NCBI GenBank assembly: GCA_965224675.1
Contig: CBDDAA010000004.1
Coordinates: 2,356,001-2,420,000, forward strand
Direction: 5' to 3'
Origin: UBA7957 sp965224675
Lineage (GTDB): Bacteria > Pseudomonadota > Gammaproteobacteria > Granulosicoccales > Granulosicoccaceae
Length of the DNA: 64,000 nucleotides
The position numbers and the translations under genes are program-made. Of the stretch, positions 11,401-18,275 are shown piece after piece. A model generated the notes under the pieces. That model worked only from the letters and a program-made list of their open reading frames with translations, had not been told where the DNA came from and ran no database searches. Within the stretch, counting starts at the first letter, position 1. Each line of letters starts with the position of its first letter.

Positions 11401-14400
11401 TGTTCTGACGGGCCTTTGTTTTGGCTCCTCCATCGCCTAACCTGTCCTCTGGTTTTATTCGGTAGTTGGGGGCAACTCCAGATTGGTTATCGTCTCGACT
11501 GCGTTTGCTATTGCTATTTCCCTTGCCTGGTTTGCCGCTTGATTGATGGCTTGAATCTTTTTCTGAAGATTGCCGTTGCTGTGCTTGTTGGCTTCCAACC
11601 TCCCTGCCTGGGCTATCTCGACTTCCACCTGTTCGCTCATTTCCTGTATCTTTATTTTCAGATACTGGTTTTCGAGCACCTTTGGATTGTTCGTCTTGAG
11701 AGCTTCCATCAGCAATTCTTGATACATCTTCATTCTCCTTCGTTGCAGCATCTTGAGTATACTGCTTTTTATTGGGTTCGACCATTTCGTTGGGTTCAAC
11801 CAATTGGCCCAGGTTTCCATCCTTCCCTTTCTTGACCTTTATTTGACTGGTTAATGGATTTTTATGACTACCATCTTTTACCCAGGACTTGAACTCATCC
11901 AGAGACATTTCAGTTACGCCACCAATACCTTTCCACCCTTTCTCATAATTTGCTTTGTATCCTTTTATCGCCATGCCTTTGCTGGCAAACCCGAGCATCA
12001 CCTTATGCTCGTCAAACTCTCGGGTCTTCGGATCTATCTGATCAACCACAAAGATCTTGGCATTATGTTTTTCGGCATGCGGTCCAATAAAGACATCCAG
12101 ATTATCCCCATCGGCCGCATCCGTTCCTTTGATATCTCCGTAATGGTGCTTTATCTCTTGACTCCACTCCTTACCTGACTTATCGGTTCCTGATCGAGTA
12201 GACCCCTTCGGGTTTTCTATGCTGATATCCAGTCCATGTAGCTTTAGCTTACCAACCTTGTAGTTATTGGCCTCCTTTTGAGCTTGTGTCGGTTCTGGCA
12301 ATTCATTTGTTGGTGATGTGGCTGCCTCATTTGCCGCCGCATCTATATTGCTTTGACCAACTTCTTGATTTGGTTTTTTAGCCGCGCCCTTCGAATTTGT
12401 GTTTTGTTGCTCGTAATCAGGCTTTGGTGAGTCAGCGGATAATCTGGTGTGCTTCTGTTCACTACGTATATTATCTGGCAGGCTCGTTAACGCATCATTA
12501 TCATTCTTAGCCTGTGTCGGCTTAGTACCTCTCGAAGCCGCTTCAGTAGGATCAATTCTTGATCCCTGATCGTCGCCAAACGGCGACTCAGATTGATTGG
12601 TTGTACCTGTTCGGGCTTTAATCTCTCCGATATCATTTTCTTCATACTCATCCCCCTGTTCGTCGATCCAGACATTGTCTTCATCCGCTGCCGCTATAAC
12701 CGGCGTTCCATTGCCTAATTCGTGTGTGGGTTGGAACGATTTTGTGCTTTCTTCGGTTTTATTGTTTTTATCCTGGACAGATTGTTCAGGTATTGTTTCT
12801 TTTTTCTGTTTCTGGTTTTGATCTCGAATAACGATTTCAGGGTTTAATTGATTGACAGGTGGGGGCGGTTGCTCTGCGGTGTTTTGTTGTGAATGCTGAA
12901 CATAATCATCATTTGACGCATGAGCACTAGAGACAGTTTCCGTACCGATTGCTTCATTGGGGACACCTTCTTTTTGCAGTTCGGTTTTTCTTGAAGGTTT
13001 TGAGAGAGCATCTAGATTCCTGGGTTTTATCTGTTTGTAGAGTTTGGGCGCATCCAGGGTTAATGCGCCGGTTTTTTTATCTACTGTAAACAGTCGGTGA
13101 GCGGCCCCCAATTTGTTAGCGATTGCTTCAGCTTGTCTTCGACCTTTGCCCGCTGCGAATTTTACAAAACTTTCTTCGTCAAACTGACTTATATTGATTG
13201 GCTCTATCGGGTCCAGAATAGACACGGCTTGTGATACTTTGTCCTTGATGGTTTTCTCAAATGCCCGTGCTTCCTGTACAGCATTGACGCCTCCGGCCTG
13301 CTCTGCTTTCGTAGCCTTATCCATAACCATGTCAATCTCCATTTGTGCTTTTTTGCGCATCTTATCGGCTTTGGCTTTGCTTGCCTTGGGAGAAAGCTTT
13401 TTAGACTTGCGGTGTGTTTTTGATGCGATTACCTCGTTTTCGCTGGCGCTATCTAAATATTCCTGGCTGTACGATGTATTGATTTCTTCGATACCCTCAA
13501 GATTTGCGTTGCCCTGATCGAGTGTGTCCTGACTAAATGATGTTGTGTCCTCTTCAACATCTCCAGACACCTGGCCCTTTGCTACTTCAACAGCAGATGG
13601 ATTGTCACCTGACTTGACATCTGGTTTTATATTTCCACCAGACTCTGCGTACTTGTCCAGCTCATCATAAAACTTTGTATGACTTCTTCTTGATTCAATA
13701 AGATCCGCAACTGAATTGCCTTGCCCAATCGCATCGGATAGTGTCTCTGCTGCTGAGAATGGTGCAGATACAACACCACCCACCGCCGATCCAACCAATG
13801 CCTCATACCCTGCCTGGCTCCAGTCAATATTCTGGATGGCTTGAGACGCTGTCATGTCATCCAACTGCCGAGCGTCATACACCTGGCCTAGCACGGACGC
13901 GATACCTTCCTGGGCACCTTCTCCTAATGCCGCTTCTGTTAGCCGCCTAACAGCGCTTGATCCCTCCTTGAATAACGCAGAGGCCGGGATCTTCTCCAGC
14001 AATCCTTCTGTTCCCATGTTGAACATGGCTGCATTCAAAGAATCTCTTGGTGACTGACCCTTATCCCTATACTCGTTATACTTGCTACCACCCGCATACG
14101 CCATAAACGCAGGTAACGTAGCGGCCCCGCCTGTCAGCGCACCCGCTGTCAGTGGCAACGCCATGTCTGACACACCACGCGCTACATCAACCGCAAATTG
14201 AGTGCCTGTAGCATCTGGCGCTACATTCGGTGCGTGCTCCTGAATGACCTCCTGAATATTGCCATGAGCATCCCTTGCGTATTCAGCAAGTCCAGGGCTT
14301 AACGGTCCAGATCCTGCGCTTTTTTGAAGATAATCCGCGACAACCTGATCTCTGAACTCGTTGGGCATATTGGGGCTTGTTTCGAGATAGCCCTTTACCT

Positions 14401-14656
14401 GATCGAAATAAGGCGTGTCCCGGGTATCGGTTGGCGTTGATTCTCCAATTGCAGCAAGTATTCCATAACCAGAATCAATCATTCTACGCGGCATGTTCCC
14501 TATTGCTTTTCCCACAGAGCTTAGAAAGCCATCCAGCGGCAGTTGATTAAGATGTGCAGTCAAGTGATCTTGATTCGCGTCTTGAGAATAGTCTAGCTCC
14601 CAGGGCTTAAGATCTTGGGCTTGTGGTTGCGAGTAATCGCGTTCCCATGGCTTCAT
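2480..14656 (-). CDS. giant polyvalent virion protein: pyrophosphatase-like, N6-adenine methyltransferase and DEAH helicase domains, 4058 aa
   Basis: The N-terminus carries two copies of a KPWE(R/L)xYSQ motif, then a glycine/alanine-rich membrane-active stretch near residues 160-195. A domain like the inorganic-pyrophosphatase module of phage polyvalent proteins lies near 805-930 (HHYGDIKGTDAADGDNLDVF), followed by a low-complexity linker to ~1090. A DNA methyltransferase lies near 1130-1330 (FEPGAGIGHFAG; NPPF at ~1254). A superfamily 2 helicase lies near 1850-2450, with Walker A GSGKT at ~1881, VDEAHEF at ~2041 and QRVGRIVRQ at ~2388. A degenerate metallopeptidase-like motif (EEIFVHKGLGF) is at ~2791, YFPLFRKGEY at ~3226, and hydrophobic segments at ~3505 and 3715-3770. 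Such proteins are generally thought to be packaged and ejected to protect incoming DNA. It is the last late gene. Confidence 0.85.
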   Translation of the reverse strand: MKPWERDYSQPQAQDLKPWELDYSQDANQDHLTAHLNQLPLDGFLSSVGKAIGNMPRRMIDSGYGILAAIGESTPTDTRDTPYFDQVKGYLETSPNMPNEFRDQVVADYLQKSAGSGPLSPGLAEYARDAHGNIQEVIQEHAPNVAPDATGTQFAVDVARGVSDMALPLTAGALTGGAATLPAFMAYAGGSKYNEYRDKGQSPRDSLNAAMFNMGTEGLLEKIPASALFKEGSSAVRRLTEAALGEGAQEGIASVLGQVYDARQLDDMTASQAIQNIDWSQAGYEALVGSAVGGVVSAPFSAAETLSDAIGQGNSVADLIESRRSHTKFYDELDKYAESGGNIKPDVKSGDNPSAVEVAKGQVSGDVEEDTTSFSQDTLDQGNANLEGIEEINTSYSQEYLDSASENEVIASKTHRKSKKLSPKASKAKADKMRKKAQMEIDMVMDKATKAEQAGGVNAVQEARAFEKTIKDKVSQAVSILDPIEPINISQFDEESFVKFAAGKGRRQAEAIANKLGAAHRLFTVDKKTGALTLDAPKLYKQIKPRNLDALSKPSRKTELQKEGVPNEAIGTETVSSAHASNDDYVQHSQQNTAEQPPPPVNQLNPEIVIRDQNQKQKKETIPEQSVQDKNNKTEESTKSFQPTHELGNGTPVIAAADEDNVWIDEQGDEYEENDIGEIKARTGTTNQSESPFGDDQGSRIDPTEAASRGTKPTQAKNDNDALTSLPDNIRSEQKHTRLSADSPKPDYEQQNTNSKGAAKKPNQEVGQSNIDAAANEAATSPTNELPEPTQAQKEANNYKVGKLKLHGLDISIENPKGSTRSGTDKSGKEWSQEIKHHYGDIKGTDAADGDNLDVFIGPHAEKHNAKIFVVDQIDPKTREFDEHKVMLGFASKGMAIKGYKANYEKGWKGIGGVTEMSLDEFKSWVKDGSHKNPLTSQIKVKKGKDGNLGQLVEPNEMVEPNKKQYTQDAATKENEDVSRIADGSSQDEQSKGARKPVSENKDTGNERTGGSRDSPGREVGSQQAQQRQSSEKDSSHQSSGKPGKGNSNSKRSRDDNQSGVAPNYRIKPEDRLGDGGAKTKARQNIDAIRIIKALESDGRPATKEEQARLVKYTGWGASELASNLFPAKGKPKDAWKDLHDELAGLLTKEELSTARRSTQYAHYTSEAVISSIYKGLGKLGFNGGLIFEPGAGIGHFAGLLPKSMAGNSHYSGVEFDGITAAIAKHLYPESSIKQADFTKFDVPENHYDMVIGNPPFSSTIVRSDRKYKANRFALHEYFFAKSIDSVRPGGLLVFVTSRYLMDKQNAKARDYLESRADLVGAMRLPQTAFKKNAVTEVVTDVLFLKKREVGAEPGGMAWADLKEIQTPEGAATINEYFADNPGHVLGENSLQGSMYGPNEYTVLAPKKPIEQVFDDAISTLPGDIYHTAGVDMEQRILDQQSADFTIGAIKRNSYYLKDGVLMQNKSGHGKKAKMKIKGRGEGLYKGAAEKIKQLLPVKEKAMQLLDAQLNGREYEQIQNSLNKAYDQFVKKHGPINKIEIRERKNRQGGRDEYEVTPNFPAPFWSDPDAAILTTLDEHNPITGEIQKGAILSERVMSPGKLPVIETPSDSLATSLNKYGKIDIAAMAEMLSISEQDLIESLGDMIYKNPVTGGYETQDEYLSGQVRKKLAEAQSAAEDDAAFNENVRALDKVQPKDIPPSSITARMGAVWIPSTDIQAFIKEMTGVDTSISYVRVANTWVVGDIKVNDAATASKYQTERVDGQKMIAAALNQMPVTVYDWHYDPDSKSKKRIINDEQTELAREKLTNLKTAFSKWIWNNPERAERLSSTYNATYNDIVPRKFDGSHLTLPGITSAIKLRPHQLRVVWRILQSGNTYMAHTVGSGKTMASVAAGMDQRRLGLVKKPMYAVPNHMLKQFSKEFLELYPTAKILVADEENFHTKNRAEFVARSATEDWDAVIITHSAFGLIKAPAQTEKMMLEKQLEEYRAALEDVPEEERATRKRMEKAIENAEQGMSVLESRKQDDGISFEQLGVDQLFVDEAHEFRKLSYATVQGNIKGIDPNGSQKSWDLFVKSRYLDDINPGRGLVLMSGTPVTNTMGEMFTLQRFMQPNELERKGLESFDAWSSQYAETKEITEQTAAGGYKIVTRLAKFVNLPELLRSFRDVADVIRSHDLDGYVTRPSVEGGGLQMVSVEASEQMKEFQQKLASRMESIEARKGPPKKGDDIMLTVITDGRHAAIDDRYINEGAGVNPDTKLNKMISEAYRTWTQTKDAVYMNRAGVAEPIKGSTQMIFADLGVSERKGFSAYTEIKRQLVEKGIPEKEIAYMRDFKKASARLKLFSDINSGKVKILIGSSRNMGTGVNAQQRLIRLHHLDAPWYPADMEQRVGRIVRQGNKNKLVKVTGYATKGTYDSTMFTLLETKQRFIDQMWTDDFSVREMDDLDGDADQYAMAKAISSGDERLIQKIGLEQEVQRLQRLRNAHYDEQLSSQQRKSRAKSSIDFNERKIAKIQNDIKSRVDTAGNRFFAVIGKKTFSDRKKAGTPLLSSITRLHNKADPDSSVTSVGSIAGFDIQVYIDKRSWKNKAHGERYSRPEVSISAASANSFVVKDGQGALGLIQKLENQARRLEADIEDAQYKKEKALTNIERADAVIGNLFDRDGELTSKTEELDRLNEDILGSPDSDKISHVEGKTQVKSDEPPLFSKKAGARKGLSPKALESIVNRFLGQYSGADDIKVRISEDSTVFPGFNAERDKGYVIPAQFKDNTLYLAASGFRSAREVRETLQEEIFVHKGLGFLSPDDRQQLYRDIQQAVADSPEVAKLWEQTKSDYGSIADDFHLSDEQRNRYFAEELLGTIAQRKISILRKGYNRIYRFFKKWMADRGWINPSIGSQELLQRIYQLAAAFRKGKRARLRNISDDIMSSDLDLPSFDRNTTDDIFADIDNNQDKKGLERGKELIKKSGNWILNHATEFSKNGGLNTITLDQLADISKKVLPSVGAYASSVERMLTERNKMQNGSAKLAMKWQKLSAQSKNRLAHVMHEATMEGIDPSRGSYKSSEVIIVGGMDNVHMALGKEITGNVSIEPQGVKATGANLKLLAKRKYKAGKTLKASINSSSSAEARQGYKRALDEWRKMRNAIARDKKRIKRFAPIRARFNGLDKDAQQIFVDARDMYLNRSDRMEAALLATVEHAGMADKQKKQAMSAIRSEFETARLDGIYFPLFRKGEYFVSTMKKRTDIANPKTYTKKPGRVYEVTHDGKKGYKVGSAGVTFDTQKEALEWSKTWATKESALASSKSRADLLGLNLKALEEGNGWVLKDSMYEKEFTMHNTGREAEKYAQSLGADYQDTKSGKLDQVETSQDFEVSGSFLSDVFGIMKKSGVANDTQDQVYQLYLQTLPELSQRKHFIHRKKTAGFSKNALEAFANNMTHQAHQISKLEAREELEQLIEAVSEQTKKVPQKDANLAGNIRDSLKKRHQWVMSPTNARWTNMTSSFGFVAFLGLSPAAALVNLTQTPIIGLPVLAAETGWKHAAKEMLKAAKMLNISETLTGDEAIKTSDLNSVEKRAFQIFEDSGKRNRSQAHMLAGIGDTDSLQNSQGYQRSMELVGHLFHKAEIANRDVTFLAAFRIAQKSHPKMTLKEQALWASHKVNEIHFNYENYNRAPIMQSDAAKLFLMFKSYSQNVIYFMLKNAHEWGKGGKSGRQAQTRLLGTLGITLAMGGISALPIGLVGAVTAGTYSNAKFGTKKTLQGAAGITALIAMASLMWDDDEPYDWDVEVRKFLRKTGGDELESLVFRGGVNMALGMDISSRISLDDLLVRSPYRELEGRDLAGHYLEQAAGPVIGFGLGSLTAAQLWREDHGYRALEKMSPKFAKDILKTIRYGADGVRNMRGDSVVDTDLLSMYGSELNAWNLLWQAAGFSPDKVTRQYTKTNDVKNYESELKRRKKRILTDFYMAYVANDPQGMRDAADHGVRWSKANPKAKPINSKTLRKSLNTRLRYSAESVHGTNIQKSYWYLLDELRADEYSNSSQRKQSTRRRMRREGRRSREDMALAGV

Positions 14657-14746
14657 TTTCTACATCCTGATTGATTATTGGTATACTGATTTCGCGTATT
14701 GTTTTTAGTTAGTACAATTACAGGCGCTACACAACGCCCAGGGCAG

Positions 14747-15244
14747 CTACAACGGCTCTGGGCTTTTCTTAAAAACTGGACGATTAAATAAATTAGATTC
14801 GGCTTGTCTGCGCCTTAATAAGCCGCTGAGTTCCCTGCCTCCTGCATATTTCCATTTTAGAAACTGCCGCTCTATTTCCGCCTTTACTGATTTTGAATTA
14901 ATTCGTTTGCGGAGCGTGGATCGGTGGAAGGACGGATTACCGAGATTGAAACAAAATGAGGCTACAGCGCCCAATTCATCTGGGTCTGGGTTAATATCTT
15001 TAATATCTCTATAGGCTTTGACTACAAAGGGGAGGAGTTCTTTGAGAAACAAATGCTCTATGATTTTGATAGGGATTGGATTTGTGTACTGTGTAACCCT
15101 TGTACCCCCTATGCGGGTCAAACCATAACCAATAGTCCAGACGCCAACGACATCTTGATAGGGGATTGCGTACCCATTTTTCTGTGGACATCCTTCAAAA
15201 GACTCAATTAGATCGATTGATGCTTGGGAGATACGGTACTTCAC
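14747..15244 (-). CDS. endolysin, T4/P22-type lysozyme (GH24 family)
   Basis: This is a 165-residue muramidase that cleaves the glycan of peptidoglycan at lysis. The catalytic triad pattern is visible: Glu17 in SFEG, Asp31 in YQDVVG and Thr37 in VWTIGYG. The loop between Glu and Asp is a few residues longer than in T4 lysozyme. It has no signal peptide, so it should depend on a holin. The GTG start overlaps the upstream stop as GTGA, coupling it to the holin reading frame. With the holin split by the inversion at 15442-16302, this enzyme may have no export route in the present configuration. Confidence 0.9.
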   Translation of the reverse strand: MKYRISQASIDLIESFEGCPQKNGYAIPYQDVVGVWTIGYGLTRIGGTRVTQYTNPIPIKIIEHLFLKELLPFVVKAYRDIKDINPDPDELGAVASFCFNLGNPSFHRSTLRKRINSKSVKAEIERQFLKWKYAGGRELSGLLRRRQAESNLFNRPVFKKSPEPL

Positions 15245-15445
15245 TTAAAACGCTTGATGGTTGCTCTATAGCCGAAAAGAAAGGTGATTGGTGACACGAG
15301 GACGACCTCAAATACAGAGATTGTCAGCAGTTGCTCTACTGCACCGACGAACCCATGATCTATTGCGGATGCCAATAACTCGCGAACACAGACAATCAGA
15401 AGACCAAACACCGTTATCGCTGAAAAAGAAGCATGGAATAGAGCT
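15241..15445 (-). pseudogene. holin C-terminal fragment (rest is inverted)
   Basis: The minus-strand frame reads ALFHASFSAITVFGLLIVC, a membrane helix, then SVFEVVLVSPITFLFGYRAT, a second helix, and ends in a basic tail. This is the C-terminal half of a 3-TM phage holin. Upstream of GCT at 15444-15442 the frame continues only into antisense sequence. Its N-terminal half lies on the opposite strand at 15913-16302. Joining the two at AGCT gives one 196-residue holin in frame. The stop overlaps the endolysin start (GTGA), as expected of a lysis cassette. Confidence 0.75.
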
Positions 15446-15913
15446 AAAGGCATTATTCCACCACCGGCGAAGGACTCACCCGATGCCGACCAGGCACTCG
15501 CTGGGGCTGCACAGGATATATATCGCCTGGCCATGGATTCTGAAAGCCAGGGCATACCCGCAAATCTGAACGCGATCACAAATCAAGTGGCCAAAAAATA
15601 CAATCAGGACGCCAAATACAATCCATTGTTCAGCAGGCCGTTGGGTGATGATGGTTCAGGGTTTTTCTCAAACGATCCAGAGCAATCCGCTAATTTTGTC
15701 GCTCAAAACACCCCCCCTGGCGTCGAAAACGGGTACCTGCAATCGTTTATGCAAAATCAAGGCTGGGCTGACAGTCGCCAAAATAAAGTGTTGGATATTT
15801 TAAGGCCGACAACCGCGACTACTGTGAGACCGCAAGCCGGACAGATTGTTGGTGGGTATGTGTTCTTGGGAGGCGACCCTAACGACCAGAACAGCTATAG
15901 ACCCGCACAGTAA
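15446..15913 (+). pseudogene. C-terminal part of a virion internal protein, in inverted orientation
   Basis: The open frame begins directly at the AGCT junction without a start codon and reads KGIIPPPAKDSPDADQALAG onward for 155 residues. It ends in QIVGGYVFLGGDPNDQNSYR, a C-terminal pattern common in internal proteins of podovirus-like phages. An internal ATG at 15533 is probably not a real start. The matching N-terminal half is on the minus strand at 16299-16760. The stop overlaps the holin ATG as TAATG, so the two were co-translated before the inversion. Confidence 0.75.
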
Positions 15914-16302
15914 TGGCAATACTAGCTGCTCTGGGCGGATTGCTCTCCGGTGTAATAGCGCCTGTCATCGGGAAAACCACAGAAGCGTATGTCTCTATAC
16001 AAGAAGCAAAAACTGAGCTTGAGCTCGCCAAAGCACAATTCGAGCACGATGAAGTATTAGCGCGAATATCTGTGGATCGAGAGGAATGGAACTATAAAGC
16101 TGACAGATTGAGAATATCAGCCATGTTAAAGGGTGCTAAGTTGCAGGCTGACCTTACAGCCTTTGAAAAAAACATTGATCTGGAAATTGAATCAGACAAA
16201 CAGTATTCCGACAGAATCAGAACGATCTATGAGAACACACCAAAAACATCAATCCGGTGGGTAAATGCCTTTAATTCGATCATTCGTCCAGTTGTCGCAG
16301 CT
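15913..16302 (+). pseudogene. holin N-terminal fragment, in inverted orientation
   Basis: This 130-residue frame starts at ATG 15913. It has a short hydrophobic N-terminus (ILAALGGLLSGVIAPVIG), a long charged helix and then RWVNAFNSIIRPVV, the segment that precedes the membrane helices in 3-TM phage holins. After GCT at 16300-16302 the frame runs into antisense of the neighbouring gene and gives a meaningless tail. The missing membrane helices lie at 15241-15441 on the other strand. As arranged now, no complete holin can be made. Confidence 0.75.
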
Positions 16303-16760
16303 TTGTCAAAGTGCTGTTGGTTTTTTTGCATGGCATTAGCAGCAGCGGCGCCTTCCTTGGATTTTTGCATTTCAAGGGCGTGGAACTGTCGATCATCTTG
16401 CATTATCTGGTCTTGCAGATATCCGTCCTTCGCTCTACTAGTTGCGTTTTCATTCGCCAGATGTGCAGCACCCACTCTGTTCGTGTTTTCAATTTTTGCG
16501 GCTTCGGTTCTCGCATCAATTTGGCGTTGCGATCGCTTTTCTTGAGCGGCAAGATTAATCTGGTTTTGATCGGACGCAGCATCCCTTGTCAATTGATTTT
16601 GCCCAGCGGTAAACCCTTGTGTTTGATTCAACCGTTGTTGATTCACTTCAGCCATCCTTTGATCGCGCAACTTGGCAAGCTCATACTGCATCATATTGCC
16701 GCCAACCTGAGACAAAGCACCTCCCGCAGCACTTAATCCGCGCCTGATATTGAAAGCCAT
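16299..16760 (-). pseudogene. N-terminal part of a virion internal protein, cut by the inversion
   Basis: The frame starts at ATG 16760, four bases after the upstream gene. It encodes 154 residues: MAFNIRRGLSAAGGALSQVG, then a long glutamine- and alanine-rich helix that is probably a coiled coil. The ORF continues to 16227 only by reading antisense sequence beyond the AGCT junction. The true continuation is the plus-strand frame at 15446-15913. The complete 309-residue protein would sit between other internal proteins and the lysis genes, so a role as a minor internal or ejection protein is likely. Confidence 0.7.
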
Positions 16761-16763
16761 GAT

Positions 16764-17276
16764 CTACCCTCCCATTAATAACTGTGCTTGTTGTTGTTCT
16801 TCGGGTGTTGCTTGGTCGGCTATAGCCTGTAGTTCATTTAGATCAATAGCCTCTGGCATTTTCTCCGCAATACCTTTTAGGACGCCAGCTACTAAAACAG
16901 ACTGAAGATCTTCTGGTTCGCCCTGCATTGTTCCCATGCTAACGCCCATAGTGACAATATCATCGGATAAATCCATCGCTGCGTCGCCAAGATCATCCAT
17001 TGTAAATTGAAATGCTTTTGTTTTTGCCATACTGAGAATATTGACACTTATTGTTACCATCAGATCGATTGCGCCCTCCATGCCTTCCCCGAGAGATTCT
17101 TTTACCTGTGGCCACATATCATCAGAGTACATAACTTTCATAGCGTTTTCGGCCAACTTGTTAGTGTGTCGATCTTGATCGGGTGGCGCTTCTTGAATCG
17201 GCGTTTGACCTGGGCCAGCGTTGGGGACAGGAGCCTGTTCAGGCGAAGACGGTTGATTGGTTAAATACCCTTCCAT
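16764..17276 (-). CDS. virion-associated protein, 170 aa
   Basis: The protein starts with a proline-rich leader (QPSSPEQAPVPNAGPGQTPI), then a helical, methionine-rich domain with MVTISVNILSMAKTKAFQF and an acidic glutamine-rich end. Its start overlaps the upstream stop. It lies in the block of internal virion protein genes between the tail and lysis genes. Amphipathic, Ala/Met-rich proteins of this kind are often ejected with the DNA, but the role is inferred from context only. Confidence 0.6.
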   Translation of the reverse strand: MEGYLTNQPSSPEQAPVPNAGPGQTPIQEAPPDQDRHTNKLAENAMKVMYSDDMWPQVKESLGEGMEGAIDLMVTISVNILSMAKTKAFQFTMDDLGDAAMDLSDDIVTMGVSMGTMQGEPEDLQSVLVAGVLKGIAEKMPEAIDLNELQAIADQATPEEQQQAQLLMGG

Positions 17277-17839
17277 CAGCTAGGCTCCCATCGTTTTGTT
17301 TGTTGGTTGTAGACAGGCATGCCAGAGCGATTGGATGATTGGCCTTGGGGTTGCGCGTATGATGAATAACTCTCATAAGTCGGCGTTACCCCCGCGAGAG
17401 GTCCTTGATCTTGATATTGCTTACGTTGATCTATAGGTGGGTCAGCTAACGCGCCTTGCAGTAATGCACCGCCCGTTTGCAACATACCAGCCTGGACCAG
17501 TGGGTTGCCCAAAAATCCACTAATATAGCCGCTACCGGCAGATCCACCAGCACCCGCAGATAGTCCGGTGGTTGCCATTGTGGGAACGGTACTGGCTGCC
17601 ATGCCAGATCCTGCCCCAGAAACAGCACCTGCAGCGACACCAGTATTAACTGTTCCCGCACCCAGGGCCGGCGTCGGAGCCAGCCCACCAGCTGCAGCCG
17701 CACTTGAGCCACTGCTTGCAGCCCCAGCGCCTGCAGACATCCCGGAAGCAATCGCAGACCCCCCGGCATAAAGCAAAGCGCCTACTACTGCGATTTTGAT
17801 TACTTTCTTAAACGTTTTGCTTCTTAACACCTTGCTCAT
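17276..17839 (-). CDS. glycine/alanine-rich virion protein, possible ejection protein
   Basis: A basic start (SKVLRSKTFKKVIK) is followed by a hydrophobic segment (IAVVGALLYAGGSAIASG) and about 100 residues of Gly/Ala/Ser-rich sequence, then a soluble tyrosine- and glutamine-rich tail. Such low-complexity membrane-seeking proteins are found in podovirus ejection sets. The second of two adjacent ATGs (17839) is preferred by spacing. The start overlaps the GNAT gene by 32 bases and the end abuts the next gene, so all belong to one operon. Confidence 0.6.
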   Translation of the reverse strand: MSKVLRSKTFKKVIKIAVVGALLYAGGSAIASGMSAGAGAASSGSSAAAAGGLAPTPALGAGTVNTGVAAGAVSGAGSGMAASTVPTMATTGLSAGAGGSAGSGYISGFLGNPLVQAGMLQTGGALLQGALADPPIDQRKQYQDQGPLAGVTPTYESYSSYAQPQGQSSNRSGMPVYNQQTKRWEPS

Positions 17840-18275
17840 CATAAATCCTCAAATAAACACCACCGGCTTTTTTATAGCCAGCAGATTCAATTAATTTTCC
17901 TGTTCTCTCAATAGTGGGTCCGCCGAACATCACGCTGATACCCGCGATAGAGACATGGCGAGACTCAGCCCATCGAGTAAATGCGGTCAGTAATTTATTG
18001 CCTTCAGCCCCTCTCTCAACATAAAAAATAAGGTCGGTTGCCTGCTTCATCCTTGAGAAGAACATCTCATCGATAGTTGCCGCCAATATCCCTACTATGT
18101 TTCCATCGATAACAGATACTTTACAAAATAGGTGTTTTGAAGAAACATGCCTACAGATGTGCTTCCGGATTTTTGCTTCATCAAACGGCACAGAGCCGTA
18201 GACAGCATGCTTCAGTGCTTTGATACAAAAACGATATATTTCATTTATATCGTCGAAACACGCGTCCCTTATCAT
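17808..18275 (-). CDS. GNAT-family N-acetyltransferase encoded among virion genes
   Basis: The 155-residue protein has the GNAT core: an N-terminal MIRDACFDDINEIYRF segment, central beta strands (GNIVGILAATID, then ATDLIFYVER) and an acetyl-CoA loop region reading ERGAEGNKLLTAFTRWAES, ending in SAGYKKAGGVYLRIYDE. Acetyltransferases placed inside phage structural operons recur in T7- and BPP-1-like phages. They may modify a virion protein or be delivered to the host; the substrate cannot be seen. It overlaps both neighbours. Confidence 0.8.
   Translation of the reverse strand: MIRDACFDDINEIYRFCIKALKHAVYGSVPFDEAKIRKHICRHVSSKHLFCKVSVIDGNIVGILAATIDEMFFSRMKQATDLIFYVERGAEGNKLLTAFTRWAESRHVSIAGISVMFGGPTIERTGKLIESAGYKKAGGVYLRIYDEQGVKKQNV

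Larger units (their letters stand above)
15442..16302. other. inverted segment disrupting the late operon
   Basis: An ~853-bp segment bounded by AGCT at 15442-15445 and 16299-16302 is reversed relative to its surroundings. Outside it, minus-strand reading frames end abruptly; inside it, plus-strand frames begin without starts. Flipping it joins AAA GCT to AAA GGC and GCA GCT to CTA TTC, both in frame, giving a 309-residue virion protein and a 196-residue holin whose junctions (TAATG, then GTGA) form a normal coupled cassette. The two AGCT sites have no longer inverted repeat around them. No serine invertase is encoded in the window. Confidence 0.85.

Noticed and set aside
11455..11820. 121-codon ORF inside the giant gene on the same strand
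   Set aside because: It overlaps the low-complexity linker in another frame and has no ribosome binding site.
15431..15460. Hin/gix-like recombination site at the inversion end
   Set aside because: The 26 bp around each AGCT show no shared dyad sequence, and no serine invertase is present in the window.
15288..15569. 93-codon plus-strand ORF near the holin
   Set aside because: It is antisense to the holin C-terminus and the start of the inverted segment; the holin frame explains the sequence.
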